A DNA stretch of 64,000 nt, taken from assembly GCA_963978895.1 (NCBI GenBank), contig OZ022246.1, forward strand, positions 17,374,549-17,438,548, in the 5' to 3' direction. Positions 54,835 to 64,000 of this stretch are shown here, one piece after another. The notes beneath the pieces are model-generated. The model made no database searches. It was not told where the DNA came from and worked only from the letters and a program-made list of their open reading frames with translations. The translations under genes were made by a program, and so were the position numbers. This DNA is from Erpobdella octoculata (Eukaryota > Annelida > Clitellata > Hirudinida > Erpobdellidae). The stretch's first letter is position 1, and every line of letters starts with the position of its first letter.

Positions 54835-54943
54835 GTGGAATTAATTTATCTTTGAGACATGCTCTAAGATACAGAACTCGCCATTTGGCAGAAACAACTT
54901 TTCGAGCCAAATTTTCGACTTTTCGGTATAAAACTCGCTGTTC

Positions 54944-54991
<48 letters not shown>

Positions 54992-55040
54992 TTGAGACAT
55001 GCTCTAAGAAATACAACTCGCCATTTGGCAGAAACATCGT
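54835..55040 (-). pseudogene. Two PLE N-terminal fragments around (TA)n
   Basis: The - strand 54948-54835 reads LEQRVLYRKVENLARKVVSA then KWRVLYLRACLKDKLIPQ. A second piece, 55036-54990 (SAKWRVVFLRACLKD), lies on the other side of (TA)n 54950-54989. Both match the 7440-7563 fragment closely. Confidence 0.8.
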
Positions 55041-55049
55041 ACGATTGTG

Positions 55050-55470
55050 TATTCCAATAGGATAAATGTTATAGTCTCTATGATTTCATTAGTTTATGAT
55101 TCCTGTTGTAAACACTATGAAATTTTGTTTTGCTTAAGTTCTTTTTGTTGAGCCTTGTATACTCTTGATTTGACAGGTGGAGTGTTTACTCTTTTGTTGG
55201 TGTGCTAATTCTTTGACAATTTTGGTACTTTCTGTTTGTTTACTTTTCTCGTTTAACTTTTAACCCTGATGATGGCTGACATAGCTGAAACGGTCCGTCG
55301 GTGTGACAATAAAAGTTTAACGAAAAAGTTTTTGACTAATTGTAGTCTCGAACAGCGAGTTTTATACCGAAAAGTCGAGAATTTGGCTCGAAAAGTTGTT
55401 TCTGCCAAATGGCGAGTTGAATTTCTTAGAGCATGTCTCAAAGATAAATTGATTCCATAGTTTATTCGCA
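55050..55470 (+). mobile_element. Solo PLE terminal repeat
   Basis: Closely matches 7180-7563 over its whole length: non-coding segment, hammerhead R7, and the N-terminal coding fragment (KNVENL-type, KWRVEFLRACLKDKLIP) where ATG is replaced by ACG. No PLE C-terminal part precedes it, and (TA)n follows. Confidence 0.82.
55262..55303 (+). ncRNA. Hammerhead ribozyme motif R7 (PLE)
   Basis: Same core, helix II and helix III as R1. Helix I is ACC/GGU after one substitution on each side relative to R1. Cleavage site GUC. Confidence 0.72.
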
Positions 55471-55492
55471 ATATATATATATATATATATAA

Positions 55493-55755
55493 GACTCTAC
55501 TAGGAATCGAACCCACGTGTCTACGGCAACACCGCCTCGCCTAAATGCAAGCACTCTTACCAACTGAGCCACCGACCATCCCCAAAAAAGGATGGCTAGA
55601 AGTCTCAGTCTTTCGGAGCTACTTAACATTAGACTACGACTATGATAGGTTCAGAACTCCTTACTTCGGCTCGACAGCTTAGTCTGCTGCCAGATAGATA
55701 ATTTATGAAGTGAAACATTGCATTGAAATGTTTCAAGAGCCTACAAATAGGATAT
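55493..55755 (-). mobile_element. tRNA-like repeat, family 2, inverted copy
   Basis: On the - strand the body (55755-55578) is followed by the tRNA-like segment (55577-55493), then (TA)n at 55471-55490. It mirrors 54490-54752. Confidence 0.75.
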
Positions 55756-55761
55756 ATATAT

Positions 55762-55890
55762 TTACAGTAAATTGGCTCGATATTTTTAGATAAACATGCT
55801 CTATTGAAATACGCACGCCATTTAACAGAAACTAACTTTTTTGTAGTCTGTTTACACTTTTTTAAAATGTTTAAAACATCACTACAAAAT
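55762..55890 (-). pseudogene. PLE N-terminal fragment
   Basis: The - strand reads FTFCSDVLNILKKCKQTTKK, then LVSVKWRAYFNRACLSKNIE. It lies directly downstream of R8 on the same strand, as in the other terminal repeats, and stops near a short ATATAT tract. Confidence 0.78.
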
Positions 55891-55913
55891 GTAAAACTGT
55901 AAGCTTTATTATA

Positions 55914-55956
55914 AACCAACTGGCCAGTTTCGGCCTTGACAGCCATCTTCAGGGTT
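55914..55956 (-). ncRNA. Hammerhead ribozyme motif R8 (PLE)
   Basis: Helix I is AACC/GGUU. Core CUGAAGA, extra U, helix II GGC/GCC with a 7-nt loop, GAA, helix III palindrome ACUGGCCAGU, cleavage site GUU. Core intact. Confidence 0.78.
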
Positions 55957-56171
55957 GTTTACAAAACAATTTCTAGGCTTACCAAACATAATAAAGACAG
56001 TTCCAAGTCCGAACAATAAATAATTTAAAATTGAGACAAAATAAGTTAAAACCAGATTAATAAATTTCAGCAAACATTCTAGTTAATCATAAAATAATTA
56101 AAACTACGTGATTTATCGCGTTTCCATCTGAGTGCAGCAAAATCTGACAAAAGTCCAACATCATAGAAAAC

Positions 56172-56757
56172 CCGTGTTGTTTGGTAACGAAGTAAAAGTA
56201 ACGTGTTACTTTACTTAAGTACATCCGACGTACTTTTTGCCTGTAATGGAATACAGATTATTTTCAGTACTTTTACTTGTAACGAAGTAATATTTTCGGA
56301 CTTACTTTTACTTCGTTACTTTTCCAGGACAAAGTGTTACAAAGTACTGTAAAAAATTAATAAAGCGACATAAAGTCTAAATCAATGTTGTATTAATTAT
56401 TTACTTTCATGTTAGTAGTATTGAAGCTTGTGGGTGGACTTAAGATTTTCGTGGTCATTTTGGTGAGCAATAGATTCAAATAGATTGTTCGAGATTACTA
56501 TGGAATCTTCCGAAGGAGAGAACGTCAACAGAAGTGGCGAAAATAGACGCGTAACCACAAAGAACACCCATGGCCATATTTAGTCAAAATGTTCAGATTT
56601 AAATTGATGGAAGCTAAAACGTTCAGGTTCACATGCTTGCTGTGCAAACCTAAAGCAACTACGTGTTCAGCATTCTACAATTCTCCGTCAAACTTGAAGG
56701 AACACGTAGCGCATTTATCAGAATATGAAAAAGTGACGAAAAGGCTCGGAAAATAGA
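56172..56757 (+). pseudogene. hAT element 5' part with BED zinc finger
   Basis: The left end GTGTTGTTTGGTAACGAAG is close to the hAT start CAGTGTTGTT. The subterminal region is full of AAGTAAAAGTAACG and its complement (56182-56345). A frame from about 56500 (ATG near 56500, stops present) carries FTCLLCKPKATTCSAFYNSP and SNLKEHVAHLSEY, a BED-type finger (C..C...H....H) that binds DNA. The remainder of the transposase is absent. Confidence 0.75.
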
Positions 56758-56789
56758 ATTTTTTCATTAGTTTGCGTGTTATTACTTAC

Positions 56790-57260
56790 TTTATCAGTTT
56801 TTATCAAACACAGTAGCGTTTATATTTATATTTATGATTAAGCTGAAACTCATCAGGTGAATCAGTCTCAAGAAAATTATCAAGTGATTGAACCAGATCA
56901 ACAGAGCAGCAGTTACCGATGTCGTGTAATTCATTAACATTGGAAACATCAAGAGTCGCGTTAGAAAAGGTATCGTTTTGGACGCATGCTCTTTTTCGCA
57001 ATATTTCGATACCACGCAAGATCCGTCATCTAAAGATACTTTAGAAAATATCCTCACAGAAAGTCCTTGTTCTTTCACGACCGTTGTTGATGACTTGGAT
57101 CAACCTGTTAGTCCTGATGATACCGCGCGCACCTGTGTCGAAGAAGAATGTCCGATTGATGACAATTGTTCGTACTCATCCAGTACCTTCTTCCATTTAC
57201 TTTCAAACGAGAACATCACTGTTCGACGAAAGCGGAGATATTCTTGATTTCATTTATTTA
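56790..57260 (+). pseudogene. PLE C-terminal tail, second family copy
   Basis: Frame 56978-57247 is nearly identical to the - strand tail at 29282-29572, with two extra residues. Ahead of it, 56804-56975 on the - strand is an open stretch ending HKYKYKRYCV that may be another PLE tail in reverse. Together with R9 and the next fragment it forms a PLE 3' end. Confidence 0.75.
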
Positions 57261-57556
57261 AATATCTTATGTAATTTTGACTTAATTTAATCATTTATTA
57301 TCATAATACTTGCTTTTATTATTATTATTACTGCTACTATTATTTTATCCTTTAATTAAACGTTTTTAATTATACTTATTTTATCCTCATAACTCCAGTT
57401 TATTTTATGTACGTTAATTTAATTACATTGTCTAAATTTGATTATTTTTATTAATATCCTTCTATTGAGATAATTCCTTGAGGATATTAGTTTATTTGTA
57501 TATGTAGTTATTACATGTTTTCTTATCTTTTGTCTCCTTTTACGCGATCGTATTTA

Positions 57557-57599
57557 CAGACTCTGAAGATGGCGAAAGCCGAAACGGCCCGTAAGTCTG
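57557..57599 (+). ncRNA. Hammerhead ribozyme motif R9 (PLE)
   Basis: Identical in sequence to R3: helix I CAGACU/AGUCUG, core CUGAAGA, helix II GGC-GAAA-GCC, helix III ACGG/CCGU, cleavage site GUA. All core residues intact. The best candidate for an activity test. Confidence 0.82.
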
Positions 57600-57715
57600 A
57601 AATAAAGAAAGTTTTAAATGTTAATACTTTTCTTAATACGTGTTGCAGTAAACAAAAAACGTTGTTCCGAAATATTGAGAAAGTATCTATAAAACTCATA
57701 GCGGCTAAATGGAGA

Positions 57716-57717
<2 letters not shown>
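57569..57717 (+). pseudogene. PLE N-terminal fragment
   Basis: Reads FLNTCCSKQKTLFRNIEKVS then IKLIAAKWRLI and passes into (TA)n at 57718-57758, five codons earlier than the RACLKE stop seen elsewhere. Confidence 0.78.
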
Positions 57718-57758
<41 letters not shown>

Positions 57759-57839
57759 CATCAATACAACCTCTCTGACTGGATTACATATCCAGCAACT
57801 TGCTCAATAGGTCCAGCATCACCTCTTCTAAGATTTCAA

Positions 57840-58145
57840 CACCGAACTATTATTTTTTATTAATAGTTGGTACAATGTATGGATCTTCAGTTGGTAGACA
57901 CTGCTGAAGAAATCATTAAATGCATCTATTTTCGCCTGATTGTCTCTGATGGCTTTTCCACTATATTGCTTCAAATCTGATACTACTGTTCTTGTCTTTA
58001 ACATAGGTACTTTTAATATGCTTATATAAAGCTTAAGATTTTTTGACAGTTTTATAAAATGAGCTACAACTATTCCCTCTGGTCTGCTGGTCATCCTCTC
58101 ACCACCGGAAGTTCCTTGGTCTGCCACTGTTTTTTTGTACCTATC
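57840..58145 (-). pseudogene. LINE linker region between endonuclease and RT
   Basis: The - strand reads SRPEGIVVAHFIKLSKNLKL, then DLKQYSGKAIRDNQAKIDAF and NDFFSSVY. The N.FF.SV motif before RT is typical of L2/CR1-group LINEs. No RT follows. Confidence 0.7.
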
Positions 58146-58282
58146 TAAGAAAATGTTGGTTCTGGCAAAAACAAAGGAGTTAGTTCTTGATCACTTTAGT
58201 TTTATCTTGCGAGAGACTAAATACAAATTTTGACAGGTTTTTGTTCATCACTAGTGTGTAAAGCAACTTAACTTAGAGGGCT

Positions 58283-58345
58283 TTGATCTCACCAGCTGAA
58301 ACCATCATGTGGAGTGACACCTGGTTATCAACTATCTTTATGAGA
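58283..58345 (-). repeat. Inverted repeat pair, right arm
   Basis: Reverse complement of 54305-54372. Confidence 0.6.
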
Positions 58346-58489
58346 AAATTTTCATTGCACTATCATTCACCGTATCGGACATCGACTTATTTTTGGAAAA
58401 AGAGTGCAATTTAGTATCTTGATGATGTTGACCCTATAAATTACTGGACTGGATAACATAAATCCTTGTGAAGCAAAATTAGGGTGAGA

Positions 58490-58640
58490 TAGAGTTTCGC
58501 CTGTATTTTACCGTATCTGAATGCAAGCGGTTTCGCCCAAGGAATGTTTCGCCCACGTGATGATTCGCGCGAGCAGTAAAAAATTTGCCCAAAAACCTTT
58601 TTCGCCCAAAGACGATTCGCCTGAAGAATAGATCATTCAC
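58490..58640 (+). repeat. TTTCGCCCA-rich repeat
   Basis: Seven variants of TTCGCC(C/T) at irregular spacing, many followed by AAAGA or AAGGAA, within 150 bp. It resembles a simple dispersed repeat; there is no coding function. Confidence 0.6.
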
Positions 58641-59210
58641 TTATACTTATGCATTACTATTAAGTTTTTTTTTTATTAAATGATAAGCCCAGCCTAATAG
58701 TTTTTCTTTCTATGATCTAAGACATTTCGTGAAAACCGTGTATATTAATTTTTATCAAATTAGCAAAAGTTTTATTTAGATAAAAGATAACCACTTGCTC
58801 CAGTGAGTGCATCATGTAGTTCTAGCATGACAAATGACAGAACTACATAGGTGCACGTAGACTGATATGGATTGGGTGGGGCATACATGCATAATTTTGC
58901 TTGAAGATTATGATCAAGGAAAAAGTTAATGCCTGAAAATTATAAATCATCAACAAAACTTGAATAAATAAATAGAATGTTTGTCTTTAAAACAACAATG
59001 AAGGGTGCTTGCGCTAAAATCACGCATATTGAAAAATGATGTGGTTCTATCATTTTTAGCTACTCCCAATCAAAAACCATTTTAAAATGCAAATATATAA
59101 AAAATTTCTTATATAAAACGAGTCCAAAGCAACATATTAGCATTAAAAGAATGTGACATCCACAAAGAAGAGAGGAAAGTTTTTCTCTTGTAATGCCATT
59201 TGAACATTGA
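58641..59210. other. Nothing recognised
   Basis: AT-rich spacer. The only structure is a perfect 10-bp hairpin, ATGTAGTTCT (58814) with AGAACTACAT (58839). Confidence 0.4.
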
Positions 59211-59662
59211 TTATTATTATTAACACATCTTTTTAACTAAAAAAGTCACAAAAGCAAGTCAAAACATGTAAAAACAAAAACAAACTACAGTTATTTAAAA
59301 AGATGTGTTTTCAGTTTTTGTGGAAGGCTGAGGTAGAAATCGCGAAGATCGGCAGGAAGGGAGTTCCGTGCTATTGGGACCAACACTTCGAAGGCTCGTG
59401 GACCAATCGTTCGTGTTTGTGTCTTCGGTACATGTAGAGTGCCGGATAGCGTGGACCTAAGGTGCGGGCACCCAGGGATGGCACTCACAGGTGTGATGAG
59501 GGATGATAAGTATGGCGGAGTGGACCCATTGAGACATCGGTAAGCGAGCAGGCAAAGTTTGAACACTATTCGGGTTGGAACATCGAGCCAGTGGAGTTCC
59601 ATACGCATCCACTCAGCCACTTTGCTCATGTGGGGAAGTCGTAGCACCAGAATTCGACTCAT
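59211..59662 (-). pseudogene. L2/CR1-group LINE C-terminus and tail
   Basis: The - strand 59662-59291 reads LHWLDVPTRIVFKLCLLAYR, CLNGSTPPYLSSLITP and GPRAFEVLVPIARNSLPADL, the typical end of this LINE group. A short 3' UTR and an (AAT)n-like tail follow at about 59211. The frame is open over 123 codons. Confidence 0.9.
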
Positions 59663-59669
59663 TGATGAG

Positions 59670-60245
59670 TGGAATTCAAAAATTGTAATTCTTAGCCATC
59701 ATAAATGAGCGATTACTGTATCAGCATATCAGCTAAAATCCCTTGATTCACAGCAGAGCCATCAAAGTGATTTTTCTCACATATTCTTCACTTTTAGCAA
59801 TTTACACACTCAAAGTTTGTCTGCAGAGAATGAAATATTTGCTAAGGGAAGTAAATCAGCTGTCCTTATCAGCTTAGTGGTCATCCATATATTACCTCCT
59901 ACACACCGAGGGGGTGTCCAGAGCGAACAATTTACGTACGTGTGCGTATGTGGAAGGAGGGGGTATTCCAACAAATGTGTATGTACCCAAAACATAAAAT
60001 GATATATCATATGTTAAAATACATAATTTCCCATGTCTGGATGTACAGTACAGCATTACATATGTATGCCAGAAATTCGTGTTTTCTTGGTGGGTGGCAC
60101 TATAAATTCCGTCATTTTTGAAGCAACTTCCTACTATTAGCTTGCTTCCGTCTTTGTATGGTTCACAAAATCTGCTATCGTTAATTTACCAAATTTCTGA
60201 TATTGTAGCAAGCTACTCAAAACTGACTCATCTCCGATATACCTA
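59670..60245. other. Nothing recognised
   Basis: Contains TTAGTGGTCATCCATATATT then ACCTCCTACA, which reads like a generic transposon end, but no terminal repeat or duplication was found. No gene. Confidence 0.35.
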
Positions 60246-60246
60246 T

Positions 60247-60743
60247 TCTATATATCTATATATATAAAAATGAATGTTTGTATGTATGTCCTTTATGCAT
60301 TGCTACACCATTCATGCAATCGTAATGAAATTTTCACACAACCTTGAGAGTCAAGGGGAATCAAATATAGAGAAAAAAAAGTGAAATCCGTCACAAAATG
60401 AGCGCAGCGGAGCGGGTGAGCGAGCGGGAACTATATACATATATATACACATACATATACATACATAAATGAGCGAGAACGGGAACGGGAAGCCAACTGA
60501 GAGCGAAAGATAGAGCGGGAAAGGAAAAGCGACCGAGAACGGGAAAGCAACCGGGAGCGTGAAAGCGACCGGGAGCGGGAAAGCGACCGGGAGCGGGAAA
60601 GCGACGGGAACGGGAAAGCGACCGGGAGCGGGAAAGCGACGGGAACGGGAAAGCGACCGGGAGCGGGAAAGCGACGGGAACGGGAAAGACAAACATAAAA
60701 AAAACCTCTAAAAACCCCGGGCAACGCTGGGTGCCCCCGCTAG
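60247..60743 (+). mobile_element. Non-autonomous Helitron, complete
   Basis: The 5' side is TCTATATATCTATATATATA then AAAATGAATGTTTG. The 3' end has hairpin CCCGGGCAACGCTGGG, then TGCCCCCGCTAG (CTAG 60740-60743) followed by T. A GAAAGCGACCGGGAGCGG-type minisatellite occupies 60470-60690. No protein. The + strand frames through the minisatellite are artefacts. Confidence 0.85.
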
Positions 60744-60984
60744 TATGAACATAAAATAACGTTTATTATAGTGGTTTAGAAGACTTTACGCCTATAGTCA
60801 ACCACTTCGAATTAATTATCAGGTTTTTCTAATTCCACATAAACTTCCAAGGCACATCTTTTTTCTTTGCTTACTATACTTCTTACATTGGCATAGAAAC
60901 TTTTCAGTATTGTTCTTTATAGTTTAGTTACACTTTTGAAACTCTGCCTATTTATTGCCTTTATTATTGCACTTTCTTGAGCTG

Positions 60985-61469
60985 AACTATTCTCATATTC
61001 CCTGGCACACCTTTCACCTTGTATATTCATTCCCCCAACTGATCAGAGACCCTTCTAAACTTTTCCTTGGCATGCTTGAGTTTAAAAAGTGACTCTAATA
61101 TCAAATTTTTCTTTGTTGCTTCCTTCAGTTCAACAAGTAGAGGTATGTCTTTTCAAATTCTTTGCCAAGTCTGATCACTTTTCTTATATCTGAACTTTCA
61201 CAAGATACTTCAAGTACTTTAAAAAGTGACAACACAAATTTTCTATCATCGGTTCTCTTCTGATCTTCTTTATCTGTAGCACTCTCTACCATCCTATGAA
61301 TTATAGTGTGGTTCCTTCTAAGTTCATGCTGGTCGGTATTTTTTATCTTAGTTTCCACTTTATTTACTTTTTCTTTTATTGCCTTTATTTCTTTTTTGGT
61401 CCACTCCTCTTCCTGGATTGAAATGTTAGTTTCCTTGGTCCCATTGTTATTACCTAGCATGCCCCACAA
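60985..61469 (-). pseudogene. LINE ORF1-like nucleic-acid-binding protein fragment
   Basis: The - strand reads a coiled-coil-like charged region (KKEIKAIKEKVNKVETKIK), then DDRKFVLSLFKVLEVSCESS and IRKVIRLGKEF. In the next frame come PLLVELKEATKKNLILESLF and KLKHAKEKFRRVSDQL. The order coiled coil, RLG motif and PLL-type strand is that of LINE ORF1 proteins with an RRM-like core. Clade uncertain. Confidence 0.65.
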
Positions 61470-61479
61470 TATAAAAACG

Positions 61480-62130
61480 TATTTGAAAAAACGCGCATGT
61501 TTAGATTTAGACGCGACGGTTTCTCAATACTATTGGCAGGGGTATTTCCAGCGCAAAAAAGGCAATCAATATAAACCATATAACTTTTTTTAAAAAAGGT
61601 CTTTTCACTTTTTTTTATTTTAAAATATAGATATTTGGCAATAAAGGTTCTTAATATCTTTCATATATGATCATATTGAGTAATACAATTTAACATTGCA
61701 CTTGACACGGTATTTCATTGTGCAACTTCTTATTGTAATTTAAACTACCAGATTTTGATGGGCGCGTGATAAATAGCTGCGAAAAGTTATTTAAAAAGGG
61801 TTCGACATAATTGTTTTTTCACGTAAAGCTATGGCTATGTAACTATAATATACCAAAAGTTGTATCACTACCGACAATATGAAAAATTTCAGTTGGAACT
61901 GATGTGGGTATTATCCGTAACCAATCAATGCGCCTTAGGCTACCGAGCATGTGAAAGCTCGTTCAGGCTTACATCTCAATGCGTAAACTTCAATTCGATA
62001 TATCTTCATTAGTATAACACTTAGATCAAAAATTTTTTTGAAAAAATAGTCTTTTGAAAAAATATTTTTTTAAATTTTTTTTTTAGATTTTTTGTGCGAC
62101 TGCCTAAATTCAAGGAATGAAAAGTAAGGA
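61480..62130. other. Nothing recognised
   Basis: AT-rich sequence between the LINE fragment and the minisatellite element. No terminal repeats or domains seen. Confidence 0.4.
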
Positions 62131-62138
62131 AGAGTTAA

Positions 62139-63222
62139 TCTATATATATAAAAGAACATGTCCTGACTGACTGACTGACTGATAATCAACGCCGAGCTCA
62201 AACGCCTCATCCTAGGAACGTGAAATTTGGAACTTATATTACTTTTATTGCGTAAGCATCCACTAAGTAAGGATTTTTGAAAATTTTGCTCCTGAGGGGA
62301 AGAAACTGGAAAACAAACTTTTTTCTAAAACAATGTATATCTCGAAAACCAAAAATGAGGAGATTTTGAAATTTGGTATATGGATTCTTCTTGAAAAATA
62401 AAAAAATACGAGTTTCACCATTTTTTGAAAATTTGGTTTCCCGGACCCCAAATGTGGGTTGGAAAATTAGGTTATTTGGTTTTTAAAGTAGCTGCTACTC
62501 AAAAACTGTGAATGCTACAGGAGTAAAAATTAGTATTTAGTTTCTACTCCAAAAATAATGAAATACGTGTTTTAGCATTTTTTGAAAATTTGGTTTCCAG
62601 GACTTCAAATGTGGGGTGGAAAATAGGGCTAATTGTCTTTTATAGTAACTGCTACTCAAAAACAGTAAATACCACAGATGTAAAAATTATTATTTAGTTT
62701 CTTTTTTAAAAATAAAGATATACACGTGTTTCACCATTTTTTACAAATTTGGTTTCCCGGACCCCAAATGTGGGTTGGAAAATTAGGTTATTTGGTTTTT
62801 AAAGTAGCTTCTACTCAAAAACTGTAAATGTTACAAAAGTAAAAATTAGAATTTAGTTTCTACTCTAAAAATAATGATATACGGGTTTCACAATTTTTTG
62901 AAAATTTGGTTTCCAGGACTTCAAATGTGCGGTGGAAAATAGGGTTATTTGGTTTTTAAAGTAACTGCTATTCAACAATTGTAATTGCCACAGATGTAAA
63001 AATTAATACTTAGTATCTACTCAAAAAAAAAGATATACATGTTTCATCATTTTTTGGGTTATTTGGTTTTTAAAGTAGCTGCTACTCAAAAACTGTTAAT
63101 GCTACAGAAGTAAAAATTAGTATTTAGTTTCTACTCCAAAAATAATGAAATACGTGTTTTAGCATTTTTTGAAAATTTGGTTTCCAGGACTTCAAATGTG
63201 GGGTGGAAAATAGGGTTAGGTA
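62139..63222 (+). mobile_element. Helitron-like minisatellite element, copy 2
   Basis: Starts TCTATATATATAAAAG, followed by AACATGTCCTGACTGACTGA, after GTTAA. It contains about five tandem units with markers TTTGGTTTCC at 62433, 62590, 62749, 62905 and 63180, a period of about 157 bp. It is the inverted counterpart of 23570-24683. The 3' end is unclear near 63222. Confidence 0.62.
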
Positions 63223-63480
63223 ATCTTTCCCACGGACGGCCCGTGTGGCGGATTAATACATAATTCTCGGCTATAATTAACTATAAACACGATGAAAAGT
63301 AAACACTAGTTTAAAAATTATGATAATTTGTATAAATAATTTATTTAAAATGTTATACAAAATTATTTTAATTAAATAAATAATTTAATTATAATTTAAA
63401 AAATTGTACATAGAAAAAATTTGAGTTTTAAGGAAAAGTGTAAACGAATGAATCGCGTAGCGTGTTATATAACGTTATAA

Positions 63481-63864
63481 CTATTACCATGGCGGTAGGC
63501 GCCTTTATTTAAAATATTAGTAAAATTAGGCGCCGGTATGCGATCTTTTTATTAATTTTATTTTTTACACTATATAGTATATTCAAACTCAGAATTTGTA
63601 CCTTTATTTAAAATATTAGTAAAATTTAAAAAAAATTATATTGAAACTTTTTATGCGACTACCTAGGATAGGGGTAGGGATAGGGTTATGGGTAGGGTTA
63701 GGGGTAGGGTTAGGAGTAGGGTTAGGAGTAGGGTTAGGAGTAGGGTAAGGGGTAGGGTTAAGGGTAGGGTAAGGTTAGGGTTAGGGGTAGAGTTTCATTT
63801 TAATACGGGATTGCAATTTTACAGATTGCAATCACGGCGAACCGCCGGGGCAATAGCAGCGACC
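63481..63864 (-). repeat. Foldback/MITE-like element with CCCTAA-like core, right copy
   Basis: Inverted relative to 981-1285, with the same order of blocks. The array (63664-63790) is longer and more regular, with GGGTTAGG, GGGTAGGGTTAGGAGTA and similar words. It ends GGCAATAGCAGCGACC at 63864. Confidence 0.75.
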
Positions 63865-64000
63865 TTATATAAAGTGACTATCGGGGTTTACTTCGTTCGT
63901 TGTTTCTCTCGCCTTTTGTTCTTTATCGTTTTACATAGAAAAAGTTTTAAAATTTAAATTTAATTTTTTTTATAACTGAGTTTGTTTTTTAAATAAAATT

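Noticed and set aside
60351..60724. Arg/Ser- or Pro-rich proteins on the - strand
   Set aside because: Three overlapping frames arise from the same Helitron minisatellite; no gene.
62430..63222. CRISPR array
   Set aside because: Units of about 157 bp are diverged tandem copies without unique spacers; the DNA is from an animal genome.

Overview
The window is animal (metazoan, probably invertebrate) nuclear DNA. It is AT-rich, has spliceosomal introns, and is dominated by transposable elements. I cannot name the species. I recognise two host genes, and they converge. A secretory cyclophilin of the PPIB/PPIC group lies on the + strand in five exons (700-864, 10394-10502, 10604-10699, 32949-33133, 33203-33322). 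TAF10, a TFIID/SAGA histone-fold subunit, lies on the - strand in four exons (53840-53736, 53656-53592, 49058-48950, 33679-33590). Their stop codons are 267 bp apart. Intron sizes are bimodal: 69-101 nt, or 4.5, 9.5, 15.3 and 22.2 kb. Nearly everything else is mobile DNA inside those introns, or upstream of TAF10 (54-64 kb).

Layout. 0-10.4 kb is cyclophilin intron 1: a CCCTAA-like foldback element, dispersed repeats, a hAT MITE with a clean 8-bp duplication, a Helitron 3' end, a Penelope-like element (PLE) 3' end carrying a hammerhead ribozyme motif, and a decayed pogo transposase. 10.7-32.9 kb is intron 3: a nearly complete Ty3/Gypsy element with 159-bp LTRs and a 5-bp target duplication, a gag-only LTR element, a Gypsy RNase H-integrase relic, two Helitron relics, a 66-bp perfect hairpin, a hAT 3' end, a Gypsy gag-protease relic, a minisatellite Helitron-like element, a PLE with an internal inversion and a nested hAT MITE, SINEs and mini-PLEs. 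33.7-53.6 kb lies in TAF10 introns: PLE, gag-only, hAT, LINE and P-element copies, several nested. 54-64 kb holds tRNA-like repeats, solo PLE terminal repeats, a BED-finger hAT, LINE pieces, a Helitron, and second, inverted copies of the minisatellite and CCCTAA-like elements.

The most interesting signal is a set of nine hammerhead-type RNA motifs (CUGANGA...GAAAC...GUH) in the terminal repeats of PLE relics. Helices I and II change sequence between copies while staying complementary in most of them, which is a covariation signature of real RNA structure. PLE relics, tRNA-like SINE units and Helitron ends also repeatedly abut (TA)n tracts, and each hAT lineage carries its own private subterminal repeat word.

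Limits: no database search was possible. Family names rest on protein motifs, terminal sequences and target duplications read directly from the sequence. Percent identities were not computed, and repeat edges without a duplication are approximate.
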